13,288 nucleotides of DNA, taken from positions 1-13,288 of the forward strand of contig JAFZLQ010000032.1 in assembly GCA_017551425.1 (NCBI GenBank). Direction: 5' to 3'. Of the stretch, positions 1 through 6,620 are shown in pieces. A program made the translations under genes and the position numbers. Every line of letters starts with the position of its first letter. The stretch's first letter is position 1. Source of the DNA: Bacteroidales bacterium. Lineage in GTDB: Bacteria; Bacteroidota; Bacteroidia; Bacteroidales; UBA932. The notes beneath the pieces were generated by a model. It saw nothing but the letters and a program-made list of their open reading frames with translations. It was not told the DNA's origin and made no database searches.

Positions 1-1
1 C

Positions 2-481
2 TGGCAGCTCGGCACCAGCCAGGTCGACTACAACCTCCCCGAGCGCTTCGAGCTCGAGTATACCGCCGCCGACGGCAGCAAGCAGCGCCCCGTGATGATT
101 CACCGCGCACCCTTCGGCTCGCTCGAGCGCTTTACCGCCGTCGTGCTGGAGCACACCGCCGGCCATCTGCCTCTCTGGCTCTCGCCCGAGCAGGTCAAAG
201 TACTGCCAATCAGCGAAAAATACGCAGATTATGCAGAAAAAGTTTGTGATTTGCTAAAAAATTCCGATATTCGCGCCTCAATCGACGCGCGCAACGAAAC
301 GCTCGGCAAGAGAATCCGCGAGATTTCCCTTCTCAGAGTGCCTGTACTTGCGATCGTCGGAGAAAAAGAAGCCTCGGAAGGCACCGTCTCCGTTCGCAGG
401 GAGGGTGTCGACCAGGGCTCTATGACTGCAGAACAGTTTGTACAGTATATTAACGCAGCGGTAGCTGAAGAATTAGCTTAA
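2..481 (+). CDS. thrS: Threonine--tRNA ligase, C-terminal part (5'-truncated by window)
   Basis: This is the last ~159 residues of threonyl-tRNA synthetase, which charges tRNA-Thr in the cytoplasm. The frame is open from base 2. The first residues ([16 protein letters not shown]) and then [16 protein letters not shown] are the class II motif 2/3 region of ThrRS; GSLERF is part of motif 3. From about base 170 on comes the anticodon-binding domain ([16 protein letters not shown], then [19 protein letters not shown] and VSVRREG). The C-terminus is complete. The stop TAA shares its last A with the infC ATG, so the two genes are probably translationally coupled, as in the common thrS-infC-rpmI-rplT order. 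The stretch around 196-275 is clearly more AT-rich than the rest of the gene. Confidence 0.97.
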   Translation, partial: WQLGTSQVDYNLPERFELEYTAADGSKQRPVMIHRAPFGSLERFTAVVLEHTAGHLPLWLSPEQVKVLPISEKYADYAEKVCDLLKNSDIRASIDARNETLGKRIREISLLRVPVLAIVGEKEASEGTVSVRREGVDQGSMTAEQFVQYINAAVAEELA

Positions 482-1071
482 TGGCAGGACCTTACAGACC
501 CAAGCCGGCCCGTAAACCGGGAGGAAAACGTCCGGACCCCCGTCTTCAGAAGAAAGACGAGGACGAACTCAACATAAACGGCCAGATTACTGCGCCGCAG
601 GTCAGGCTCGTGGGAGACAACATCTCTGAGCCCGGCATCGTCCCCCTCTCCAAGGCCCTGCAGCTGGCAGACGAACTGGAACTCGACCTTGTGGAAATCA
701 GCGCCAAGGCAGACCCGCCCGTGTGCAAGATTCTGGATTACCAGAAATACCTGTACCAGCAGCGTAAGAAAGCCAAGGAAATGAAGTCCAACGCCGCAAA
801 GGTAGTCATCAAGGAGATCCGCTTCGGCCCCAACACAGACGAGCACGACTTCCAGTTCAAGCTCAAGCACGCCCAGGAGTTCCTCCAGGAGGGATCCAAG
901 GTCAAGGCTTCCATCTTCTTCCGCGGCCGTTCGATAATGTTCGCAGACCAGGGCGAAAAACAGCTCCTCCGCTTTGCGGTAGAGCTCGAGCCCTACGGAA
1001 GGGCGGAAAACATGCCCACCCTCGAGGGCAAGCGCATGACAATGATGCTTGCTCCTTTGAAGAAAAAATAG
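481..1071 (+). CDS. infC: Translation initiation factor IF-3
   Basis: IF3 binds the 30S subunit, prevents premature joining of the 50S subunit and helps select the initiator tRNA and start codon. The protein has 196 residues, slightly longer than E. coli IF3 because of a basic N-terminal tail (residues 1-25). The N-terminal domain covers about 30-100 ([17 protein letters not shown], then [20 protein letters not shown]), followed by the charged linker helix QQRKKAKE. The C-terminal domain covers about 105-196 ([38 protein letters not shown]). The start is an ordinary ATG that overlaps the thrS stop by one base. The AUU start that autoregulates infC in enterobacteria is not present here, so that mode of control is not expected. 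Confidence 0.97.
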   Translation: MAGPYRPKPARKPGGKRPDPRLQKKDEDELNINGQITAPQVRLVGDNISEPGIVPLSKALQLADELELDLVEISAKADPPVCKILDYQKYLYQQRKKAKEMKSNAAKVVIKEIRFGPNTDEHDFQFKLKHAQEFLQEGSKVKASIFFRGRSIMFADQGEKQLLRFAVELEPYGRAENMPTLEGKRMTMMLAPLKKK

Positions 1072-1075
1072 CGTA

Positions 1076-1147
1076 CGAACTTCCGCACTTCTGTTCAGGG
1101 CCCATTAAGCCAAAACAGAAGGGCCCTGAACAGAAGTACGGAGTTCG
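1076..1147. promoter_or_regulatory. Long imperfect inverted repeat (hairpin) between infC and rpmI
   Basis: The left arm 1076-1103 pairs with the right arm 1121-1147 around a 17-base loop. The inner 17 bases pair perfectly (ACTTCTGTTCAGGGCCC with its complement); the outer part continues with one C/A mismatch and one bulged base. No T-run follows; instead an AT-rich stretch (1152-1187) leads into rpmI. It may be an attenuator, an mRNA processing site or a regulatory leader for L35/L20, or a dispersed repeat. I cannot match it to the known L20 leader classes by eye. Confidence 0.7.
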
Positions 1148-1187
1148 CAGCGTTACAAATATTATTAACTATTTATTATTAAAAACA

Positions 1188-1382
1188 ATGGCAAAGCTTA
1201 AAACCAACTCCGGTGCCAAAAAGCGCTTCACGCTTACCGGATCGGGAAAAATCAAGAGGAAGCACGCTTACCACAGCCACATCCTCACCAAGAAAACCAA
1301 GAAGCGCAAAAGAAATCTCGACCACTTCGCCCTCCTCGAGAAGGCCGACCTGGTGCGTGTAAAAGAAATGTTGGTTCTCTAA
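1188..1382 (+). CDS. rpmI: Large ribosomal subunit protein bL35
   Basis: This 64-residue, very basic protein of the 50S subunit has the usual length for the family. Recognisable signature parts are [20 protein letters not shown] at the N-terminus and [20 protein letters not shown] in the middle. The ATG follows an A-rich leader (TTATTATTAAAAACA) without a Shine-Dalgarno sequence, as is typical for Bacteroidota. rplT follows after 12 bases, and the two are presumably co-transcribed. I saw no TAnnTTTG promoter directly upstream, so transcription probably comes through from thrS-infC past the hairpin. Confidence 0.97.
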   Translation: MAKLKTNSGAKKRFTLTGSGKIKRKHAYHSHILTKKTKKRKRNLDHFALLEKADLVRVKEMLVL

Positions 1383-1394
1383 AAGTATCGAATT

Positions 1395-1739
1395 ATGCCT
1401 AGATCAGTTAACTCAGTAGCCTCCAGGGCCCGCCGCAAGAAGATTCTCAAGAGAACCCGCGGTAACTTCCTGTCAAGAAAGAACGTCTGGACAGTTGCAA
1501 AGAACACCTACGAGAAAGGCCTCACCTACGCTTATCGCGACCGTCGCGCCAAGAAGCGCAATTTCCGCGCCCTCTGGATCCAGCGTATCAATGCAGCCGC
1601 CCGCCAGTACGGGATCTCCTATTCCCAGTTCATGGGCAAGCTCAATGCGCAGAACATCGGCCTCAACCGCAAGGTTCTTGCCGACCTCGCAATGAACAAC
1701 CCTCAGGCGTTCGAAGCTATCATCAATTCCGTAAAGTAA
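1395..1739 (+). CDS. rplT: Large ribosomal subunit protein bL20
   Basis: This is a 114-residue 23S rRNA-binding protein needed early in 50S assembly. The N-terminal extension that threads into rRNA is basic ([20 protein letters not shown]). It is followed by the globular part with [20 protein letters not shown] and [20 protein letters not shown], both typical of bL20. In Proteobacteria and Firmicutes, L20 represses the infC-rpmI-rplT operon. The unusual hairpin at 1076-1147 is therefore a natural candidate for a comparable control site, but that is inference. Seven bases separate the stop from the GTG start of lepB. Confidence 0.97.
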   Translation: MPRSVNSVASRARRKKILKRTRGNFLSRKNVWTVAKNTYEKGLTYAYRDRRAKKRNFRALWIQRINAAARQYGISYSQFMGKLNAQNIGLNRKVLADLAMNNPQAFEAIINSVK

Positions 1740-1746
1740 GGCACAA

Positions 1747-2904
1747 GTGAGCCGGAGGAAGAAATTCCGCACCAAAAGCAAGTTCCTGAACTGGATACTT
1801 GACTGGGTTGACGCCATACTCTTCGCAGTCGTGGTCGTCACTCTCATCAACGTCTTCCTGTTCCAGTCCTTCAAGATTCCTTCCTCTTCGATGGAGAGCA
1901 CCCTTTACACGGGTGACCATCTCTTCGTCAGCAAATTGACATATGGAGCCAGGCTCCCCCTGACCCCCCTGACCATCCCTTTCACACACAATGTGATAGG
2001 CTCCAAGGAGTCCTACTCCACATCGGTGCAGTGGAAATACAGGCGCCTGCCGGGATTCAGGAAGGTTGAAAAGGGAGACTGCGTCGTCTTCGGATTCCCC
2101 AACGGAGACACCGTCCTCACCAAGGCCCCCGTCGAAGATTACCACACCGTGGTGCGCTTCATGGGCCGCGAGGCAGCGCAAGCGGCATACGGTCCGGTCA
2201 TTGTCCGTCCCATGGACAAGAAAGACCATTACGTCAAGCGCTGTGTGGCAACCCCGGGTGATACCCTGAAAGTCCGCGACGGCCTGGTCTGGATCAACAG
2301 GGAACAGCAGACGGTCTGGCCCGGCGTGCAGCTCAGCTACTGCGTCGTGACCACCGGCCGCGAGCTCAACCCCAAGGTTATAGACCAGTTGGGCCTGAAT
2401 GCGCTCGAGCTTCGTTTCTCCCCCACGCTTCCCGGATATCCCGAGATGCCCCTGACGGCGGAAATGCTCGCCAAGGTAAAGGAGATGAAGAACGTAGTGA
2501 GCGTGGAGCCCGCCCTCCAGGAGGAGCAGGTCGATTACAGGGAGATTTTCCCCTTCTCGCCGCTCTATAACTGGTCCCGGGACGAATTCGGCCCGCTCTG
2601 GATTCCCCGCAAGGGAGCCACTGTGGAGATTACCCCCGCAACGCTGCCCCTCTACGAGAGGATCATCCGCGACTACGAGCATTCAGATGTCAATGCGGCA
2701 CTCGCCGCCGGCTCATACACCTTCCGGCAGGATTATTATTTCATGATGGGAGACAACAGACACAACTCCCTCGACTCCAGGTACTGGGGATTCGTTCCCG
2801 AAGACCACATAGTCGGGCGTCCGGCGTTGATCTGGCTCTCCACCGACAAGGGGCGGTCATTCCCCTCGAACATCAGGTGGCGCAGATTCTTCAAATTTCT
2901 GTAG
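1747..2904 (+). CDS. lepB: Signal peptidase I
   Basis: This type I leader peptidase removes signal peptides from exported proteins at the inner membrane. The start is GTG at 1747; the next in-frame ATG lies at the catalytic motif, so the GTG is needed to include the membrane anchor. A basic N-terminus is followed by one hydrophobic helix (about residues 22-40). The catalytic serine is S48 in IPSSSMEST. The general-base lysine is K164 in HYVKRCVATPGD. Box E is MGDNRHNSLDSRYWG at about 334-348. The region of about 150 residues between boxes D and E (about 180-328) is much longer than in E. coli-type linear alignments and carries no motif I recognise; enlarged enzymes of this kind are common in Bacteroidota. 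It is probably co-transcribed with rplT. No terminator is visible after the stop. Confidence 0.95.
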   Translation: MSRRKKFRTKSKFLNWILDWVDAILFAVVVVTLINVFLFQSFKIPSSSMESTLYTGDHLFVSKLTYGARLPLTPLTIPFTHNVIGSKESYSTSVQWKYRRLPGFRKVEKGDCVVFGFPNGDTVLTKAPVEDYHTVVRFMGREAAQAAYGPVIVRPMDKKDHYVKRCVATPGDTLKVRDGLVWINREQQTVWPGVQLSYCVVTTGRELNPKVIDQLGLNALELRFSPTLPGYPEMPLTAEMLAKVKEMKNVVSVEPALQEEQVDYREIFPFSPLYNWSRDEFGPLWIPRKGATVEITPATLPLYERIIRDYEHSDVNAALAAGSYTFRQDYYFMMGDNRHNSLDSRYWGFVPEDHIVGRPALIWLSTDKGRSFPSNIRWRRFFKFL

Positions 2905-2910
2905 GGTCCG

Positions 2911-2942
2911 TTTGGAAATCCGCAAAAATAGAGCGATATTTG
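2911..2942 (+). promoter_or_regulatory. Bacteroidetes-type promoter for rpmB-rpmG-bL38
   Basis: A TTTG (2911-2914) lies 20 bases before GATATTTG (2935-2942), which differs in one base from the -7 consensus TAnnTTTG. The predicted start of transcription is near 2947, giving a leader of about 33 bases before the rpmB ATG. The promoter begins only a few bases after the lepB stop. Confidence 0.6.
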
Positions 2943-2979
2943 CACCCCTCCACAAGAAAACAATAAAAATCAGATAGTT

Positions 2980-3222
2980 ATGGCAAAAGTTTGTCAAGTG
3001 ACAGGACGGAAGAGAATGAAGGGCAACAACGTGGCCCATTCCAAGCTCCGCACCAAGCGCGACTTCTCCCTCAACCTCAAGAACAAGAGGTTCTGGAGCG
3101 AGGAGGAGCAGAGATACATCACCCTCAAGGTTTCCTGCAAGGGAATGAGGATCATCGAGAAGAACGGCCTCGAGGCCACCATCCGCGATGCACAGAAGAA
3201 AGGATTGATTAACCTTGTTTAA
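2980..3222 (+). CDS. rpmB: Large ribosomal subunit protein bL28
   Basis: This 80-residue 50S protein begins [20 protein letters not shown], the family signature. It continues with [19 protein letters not shown] and ends with a helix ([13 protein letters not shown]). Only two cysteines, C5 and C53, are present and there is no pair of CxxC motifs, so this is the zinc-independent form. The start ATG follows an A-rich leader without a Shine-Dalgarno sequence. It is the first gene of the rpmB-rpmG-DUF4295 unit; rpmG begins 11 bases after its stop. Confidence 0.97.
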   Translation: MAKVCQVTGRKRMKGNNVAHSKLRTKRDFSLNLKNKRFWSEEEQRYITLKVSCKGMRIIEKNGLEATIRDAQKKGLINLV

Positions 3223-3233
3223 TTTTTACGATT

Positions 3234-3422
3234 ATGGCAAAGAAAGCAAAAGGAAACAGGGTGCAGGTCATCCTCGAGTGCACAGAGCAGAAGGCCAGCG
3301 GCGTACCGGGAATTTCCCGCTACATCACTACCAAGAACAAGAAGAACACCCCCGAGCGTCTTGAGCGCAAGAAGTACAACCCGTACCTCAAGAGGGTTAC
3401 CGTTCACCGTGAAATCAAATAA
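3234..3422 (+). CDS. rpmG: Large ribosomal subunit protein bL33
   Basis: This 62-residue 50S protein has the core [20 protein letters not shown] and [20 protein letters not shown], both typical of bL33. There is a single cysteine (in ILECTEQ), so the two CxxC pairs of the zinc-binding form are absent. With bL28 also of the zinc-free kind, the local pair looks like the form kept under zinc limitation, or simply the only copies. That cannot be decided from this window. Confidence 0.96.
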   Translation: MAKKAKGNRVQVILECTEQKASGVPGISRYITTKNKKNTPERLERKKYNPYLKRVTVHREIK

Positions 3423-3424
3423 TT

Positions 3425-3431
3425 GAAGGAG
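3425..3431 (+). promoter_or_regulatory. Shine-Dalgarno-like sequence before the bL38 gene
   Basis: GAAGGAG lies 8 bases before the ATG at 3440. This is a strong match to the anti-Shine-Dalgarno sequence at conventional spacing. The other starts in this window that I inspected lack such a sequence, as expected in Bacteroidota. Confidence 0.6.
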
Positions 3432-3439
3432 ATTAGATT

Positions 3440-3601
3440 ATGGCAAAGAAAGCCGTCGCAACATTCGCAGCAAAGGCCGGTGCCAAGAGCATGGTCAAGT
3501 GCATCCGTATGGAGAAATCCCCTAAAACCGGCGCTTACGTATTCACCGAGCAGCTGGTAGAGGCCGAGAAGGCCAAGGACTTCTTCACCGACAAGAAGTA
3601 A
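3440..3601 (+). CDS. DUF4295 family protein (probable Bacteroidota ribosomal protein bL38)
   Basis: This short gene encodes 53 residues: MAKKAVATFAAKAGAKSMVK, then CIRMEKSPKTGAYVFTEQLV and the acidic-basic tail ending DKK. The pattern MAKKxVA...KxxKSPKTGAYxF is that of DUF4295, a Bacteroidota-specific family encoded directly after rpmG. From memory, a protein of this family was seen in the Flavobacterium johnsoniae 50S structure and named bL38; that link should be checked. Its place in the rpmB-rpmG operon and its basic, small nature fit a ribosomal role. It has a Shine-Dalgarno-like GAAGGAG upstream, unlike its neighbours. A terminator follows 26 bases after the stop. Confidence 0.9.
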   Translation: MAKKAVATFAAKAGAKSMVKCIRMEKSPKTGAYVFTEQLVEAEKAKDFFTDKK

Positions 3602-3627
3602 ATCCTTCTAAAGATTCTATAGGGTAG

Positions 3628-3662
3628 CCTCCGGCGCAGGAATTGCGTCGGAGGTTTCTTTT
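3628..3662 (+). terminator. Intrinsic terminator after the rpmB-rpmG-bL38 unit
   Basis: The stem CCTCCGGCGCA (3628-3638) pairs with TGCGTCGGAGG (3644-3654), with one G-U wobble and a 5-base loop, and is followed by TTTCTTTT. The T-run overlaps the stop codon of the convergent gene at 3661. On the minus strand the same hairpin lacks a T-run. Confidence 0.88.
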
Positions 3663-5685
3663 ATTCCGCAGCCAGGGTGGTTTTTACCACGAGGTAGTCG
3701 TAGTGCTTCATGACGGAGTCGAGCTCCTCATAGCTCACTATGCAGGCGTGTGTTTTCTTTATTTCGTCCGTTTCCGGGCCTGGGGTGTATCCCAGGGCCA
3801 CGTGCGATGCCTCCCAGCGGAGATGCTCCTGTACCGCAAGGTAGTGCAGGACGGTTTCCACGTGCCTGTCCGGCCCCGTATAGTGTGCGCCGTTGAAGCT
3901 CGGGGGTATGCATTCCGCAATCTCCCTGCGCCTGGACATGAATTCAGGCCCGGCGAGCGCGGCTTTGGTATCTACGCTCAGGCAGTCCGAGAAATCCTGG
4001 CTTCGCTGGCGCACGAGCTTGGAATGGCGGGCGTAGTCTGTGGTGTCCCTAATCTCCGCCTCACGTGCGTCCCAGGCCGCGACGGCCTCTTCCCAGGACA
4101 TTCCCTGCGCCTTGTGGTAGCCGGCGAAGTACTTCTTGGCGCGTGCGGTAAGGCTCTCTGCGGTGATGTTGTCCAGGGTCCATATCTCCCGCAGGCTCCC
4201 GAAGGGCTTGATGCATGAGTGGTACTGCCCGATGGCGTTGTAGTGGCCCAGGGTGAGCTCGTCGAGGCGGGTGGGCTGGCCCTGCTCGATGAGAATCACG
4301 AAGTCCTTTGAGATGTCTTTGCCGGAACGGTAGGCATATTCCACCAGATCCACAGCGGTCTTGAGGTTGAGGCTGTCGTCCCCGAGGGCGATCACCACGT
4401 AGTTGAGGGCGGGCATCTGCTGCTCCACGGTGGCCCAGAAGGGGTCTGAGCCTGCTTCTGCATGGATATAGCTCACGCCTGCCGCTGCGTTTAGGCCAGG
4501 GAAGCTGCGGCGGAAGTCCTCGAACGGCTCCGGCGCCAGCACGGTGCAGCCGAAGGGGCTCTTGCGGAAGTCCCTGCCCACGAAGGCCCCCTGCTCGTAC
4601 AGGAAACCCAGCGCCTCGCGCCCCGTCTGCCCGAATCCTATCACCACGGCGTTGAATGCCGAGGATACCCATCCCTCCTGCCTGCCGGACTCGTCTGCGC
4701 CTTTCTGCACGTATCCCACGGGCAGAAGGTCTGCGCGGCTGCGTACGGAACGTACGGCGAGGACGGCGGGATCCACTATATGCACTATGGCGGACGGCGT
4801 ATTGGTCATGGCGTCTTCGTACATGCGCTTGATGCCTTCCCGGCGGCCCCTGCAGTACAGGGTGGCGGCGCATCCGGCGCGGTACAGCACCTCGGTGCAG
4901 CGGAGGTTCTCATCCTCGTTTGGCGAAAGTATGTAAACGCGGCATGAACGGTCTTTGAGGAACGGCGCCAGGTCCTTGATTCCCAGCTGTTTGCATACGT
5001 TGTTGCCGGACGCCTGGGCCAGCGGTATGCGGGAATAGACCATTGCGTCGAAGGGCCCCTTGTCTTCCTGGGTGCGGGAATCGAAGAGGCGTTTAAGCTT
5101 CTCCCAGAGGGAAAGGTCGATGAAGTTCTCCGCAGGGTCTGGATAGCCGACGAAGATGACGGCGTCCTTCGGGTGCGTGCCCTTTATGTTGGCGGCAAGA
5201 AGGACGGCGGCATCGCCTCCGGTGAAGAATATGTGCGAACGTGCGGTCTTGCCCTTGCGTGCCGCAAGCCATTCGCGGCCGGCGCGCCTGCGGTTGAATG
5301 CCTTGATAATCAATGCGATGGAAGTGGTGGCGCCGAGCGTGAAGGTGAGCGCCAGTATGTACAGGCTCCAGGCTCCCACGGCGGATCCGTCGAACAGGGG
5401 ACCGTAGTATCCGTTGTCCAGCATGTGGGGCACGAACAGGAACATCTCGAGCGAATGGAGGAAGGCCAGCACCAGGGCGGACCAGACGCTCCTCTCGCCG
5501 GGGGAGGCTGTCCACAGGGTATAGGCGGCGACCGTGGTGTTCACTAGGATAAGGATGACAGCAGCCGTGAGAACGGTCCCGAAAAACCTCTTGTTGTTGC
5601 GGCTCGCCCTTGCCAGCAGCTGGTAATACAGGACACCTGCAATCAGAGCGACGATAACGGCCGATATTTGGACGAGGATGTTCAT
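3661..5685 (-). CDS. Membrane protein with tandem TrkA/RCK-like Rossmann regions and a C-terminal RyR domain
   Basis: The protein has 674 residues. Four hydrophobic segments lie at about 4-24, 37-58, 68-88 and 104-130, the last followed by the basic stop-transfer NRRRAGREW. No potassium-channel selectivity filter is visible. A first Rossmann-like region starts near 150 (SHIFFTGGDAAVLLAANIKG). A second starts near 345 with VVIGFGQTGREALGF, a clear GxGxxG dinucleotide-binding loop of TrkA-N/RCK type. Two in a row on one chain recall the RCK1-RCK2 layout of gated channels. The C-terminal ~60 residues (613-665) match the RyR (ryanodine receptor) repeat pattern: LAVQEHLRW, then a GYTPG turn, K-T-H, VSYEELDS and HYDYLVVK. 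I infer a membrane-bound sensor of a nucleotide or NAD-type ligand; substrate and output are unknown. It is transcribed towards the bL38 terminator and against ftsY, and seems inserted into a usually conserved ribosomal neighbourhood. Confidence 0.85.
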   Translation of the reverse strand: MNILVQISAVIVALIAGVLYYQLLARASRNNKRFFGTVLTAAVILILVNTTVAAYTLWTASPGERSVWSALVLAFLHSLEMFLFVPHMLDNGYYGPLFDGSAVGAWSLYILALTFTLGATTSIALIIKAFNRRRAGREWLAARKGKTARSHIFFTGGDAAVLLAANIKGTHPKDAVIFVGYPDPAENFIDLSLWEKLKRLFDSRTQEDKGPFDAMVYSRIPLAQASGNNVCKQLGIKDLAPFLKDRSCRVYILSPNEDENLRCTEVLYRAGCAATLYCRGRREGIKRMYEDAMTNTPSAIVHIVDPAVLAVRSVRSRADLLPVGYVQKGADESGRQEGWVSSAFNAVVIGFGQTGREALGFLYEQGAFVGRDFRKSPFGCTVLAPEPFEDFRRSFPGLNAAAGVSYIHAEAGSDPFWATVEQQMPALNYVVIALGDDSLNLKTAVDLVEYAYRSGKDISKDFVILIEQGQPTRLDELTLGHYNAIGQYHSCIKPFGSLREIWTLDNITAESLTARAKKYFAGYHKAQGMSWEEAVAAWDAREAEIRDTTDYARHSKLVRQRSQDFSDCLSVDTKAALAGPEFMSRRREIAECIPPSFNGAHYTGPDRHVETVLHYLAVQEHLRWEASHVALGYTPGPETDEIKKTHACIVSYEELDSVMKHYDYLVVKTTLAAE

Positions 5686-5698
5686 GCGGTTCGTGGAA

Positions 5699-5718
5699 AT
5701 TAGCTTTACAAAGCTAAT
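5699..5718. promoter_or_regulatory. Perfect 9+9 palindrome in the divergent promoter region (candidate operator)
   Basis: ATTAGCTTTACAAAGCTAAT is a perfect 9-bp inverted repeat with a 2-base centre. It contains the -7 box of the minus-strand gene and the -33 region of ftsY, so a bound regulator would affect both directions. Part of the symmetry is explained by the promoter motif TAGCTTTG itself, so an operator function is only a suggestion. Confidence 0.5.
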
Positions 5719-5735
5719 AAAAATGATTATATTTG
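5705..5735 (+). promoter_or_regulatory. Promoter of the ftsY-pheT-DUF4296-deoC operon
   Basis: TATATTTG (5728-5735) is a full match to the Bacteroidetes -7 consensus. Eighteen bases upstream lies TTTAC (5705-5709), a weaker -33 element. The expected transcription start (about 5740-5742) coincides with the ftsY ATG, so the message would be leaderless or nearly so. The TTG that could serve as an upstream start lies inside the -7 box. Confidence 0.65.
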
Positions 5736-5739
5736 CAAA
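5709..5739 (-). promoter_or_regulatory. Promoter of the TrkA-RyR membrane protein gene
   Basis: On the minus strand TTTG (5739-5736) is followed after exactly 19 bases by TAGCTTTG (5716-5709), a full match to TAnnTTTG. The predicted start of transcription near 5703 leaves a leader of about 18 bases before the ATG at 5685. Confidence 0.7.
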
Positions 5740-5741
5740 CT

Positions 5742-6620
5742 ATGGCATTCAGTTTCTTCCAGAAAATCGGGCGTGCGATTGCAGGGCGGTCGAGGGTTGA
5801 CGACGACACCCTCGACGCTATAGAAGAGGCTCTCATCGAGTCCGACATGGGCGTGGACACCACCCTCAAGATCATAGACAATCTCGAGGAACGTGTCGAC
5901 CGCGACAAATACATGAACCAGGACGAGCTCCGCGCCATGCTCCGCGAGGAGATATCGGCCCTCATACCGGACACGCAGGCCTCCGAGCCTGTGTCCAGGC
6001 CTCACGTCGTACTTGTGGTAGGCGTGAACGGAGTGGGCAAGACCACCACCATAGGCAAGCTTGCCTGGTACTGGAAGAACAGGGGCAGGAAAGTGCTGCT
6101 CGGGGCCGCGGACACCTTCCGCGCCGCCGCGGTGGACCAGCTGGACATCTGGGCACAGCGCGCAGGGGTGGAAATAGTCAAGCAGCAGATGGGCTCCGAC
6201 CCTGCCGCGGTTGCGTACGACACCGTCAAATCGGCGGTCGCACGCGGCACGGACATTGTGCTCATAGACACCGCAGGCCGCCTGCACAACCGCATCGACC
6301 TAATGAACGAGCTCACCAAGATACGCAATTCCGTACGCAAGGTGGTACCCGACGCTCCGGCTGAGGTCCTTCTCGTGCTGGACGCCAGCACAGGGCAGAA
6401 CGCCTTCGCCCAGGCCAAGGAATTCGCCCGCGCCACAGACATCACCGGCCTTGTGGTCACCAAGCTGGACGGCACCGCCAAGGGTGGCGTCGTAGTAGGC
6501 GTGTGCGACCAGTTCGGCATCCCCGTCCGCTACATAGGAGTGGGCGAACACATACAGGACATCAAACCCTTCGACAAGCAGAGTTTTGTCGAGGCCCTAT
6601 TTAACCCCGAAGATATATGA
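5742..6620 (+). CDS. ftsY: Signal recognition particle receptor FtsY
   Basis: FtsY is the membrane-associated SRP receptor GTPase that docks translating ribosomes at the translocon. The protein has 292 residues from the ATG at 5742 and contains essentially only the N and G domains; the long acidic A domain of E. coli is missing. The N domain has four-helix-bundle signatures (TLDAIEEALIESDMGVDTT). The GTPase motifs are G1 GVNGVGKTTT (94-103), the DTFRAAAVDQL insertion-box region (124-134), G3 DTAGRLHN (176-183), G4 TKLDGTAKGG (240-249) and the closing GVGEHIQDIKPFD. I chose ATG 5742 because the in-frame TTG at 5733 falls within the promoter -7 box. The stop overlaps the pheT start as ATGA, so translation is coupled. 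Confidence 0.96.
   Translation: MAFSFFQKIGRAIAGRSRVDDDTLDAIEEALIESDMGVDTTLKIIDNLEERVDRDKYMNQDELRAMLREEISALIPDTQASEPVSRPHVVLVVGVNGVGKTTTIGKLAWYWKNRGRKVLLGAADTFRAAAVDQLDIWAQRAGVEIVKQQMGSDPAAVAYDTVKSAVARGTDIVLIDTAGRLHNRIDLMNELTKIRNSVRKVVPDAPAEVLLVLDASTGQNAFAQAKEFARATDITGLVVTKLDGTAKGGVVVGVCDQFGIPVRYIGVGEHIQDIKPFDKQSFVEALFNPEDI

Noticed and set aside
1076..1147. Intrinsic terminator after infC
   Set aside because: The stem is long enough, but no T-run follows on the plus strand, and rpmI-rplT have no visible promoter of their own.
1723..2682. 319-residue open frame on the minus strand opposite lepB
   Set aside because: It lies wholly across rplT/lepB, whose protein has clear catalytic motifs. 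Its translation has no recognisable domain, and such frames are common in GC-rich DNA.
4061..4873. 270-residue minus-strand frame inside the TrkA-RyR gene
   Set aside because: It is a different frame of the same strand with arginine/proline-rich, low-complexity translation. The 674-residue frame has domains and a promoter.
3661..5685. Potassium channel or Trk uptake protein
   Set aside because: The RCK-like regions suggest this, but no TVGYG-type selectivity filter or pore loop is visible between the helices, so I name only the domains.
5733..5741. TTG at 5733 as the ftsY start
   Set aside because: It lies within the -7 promoter box and would add only three residues. ATG 5742 is the better start.
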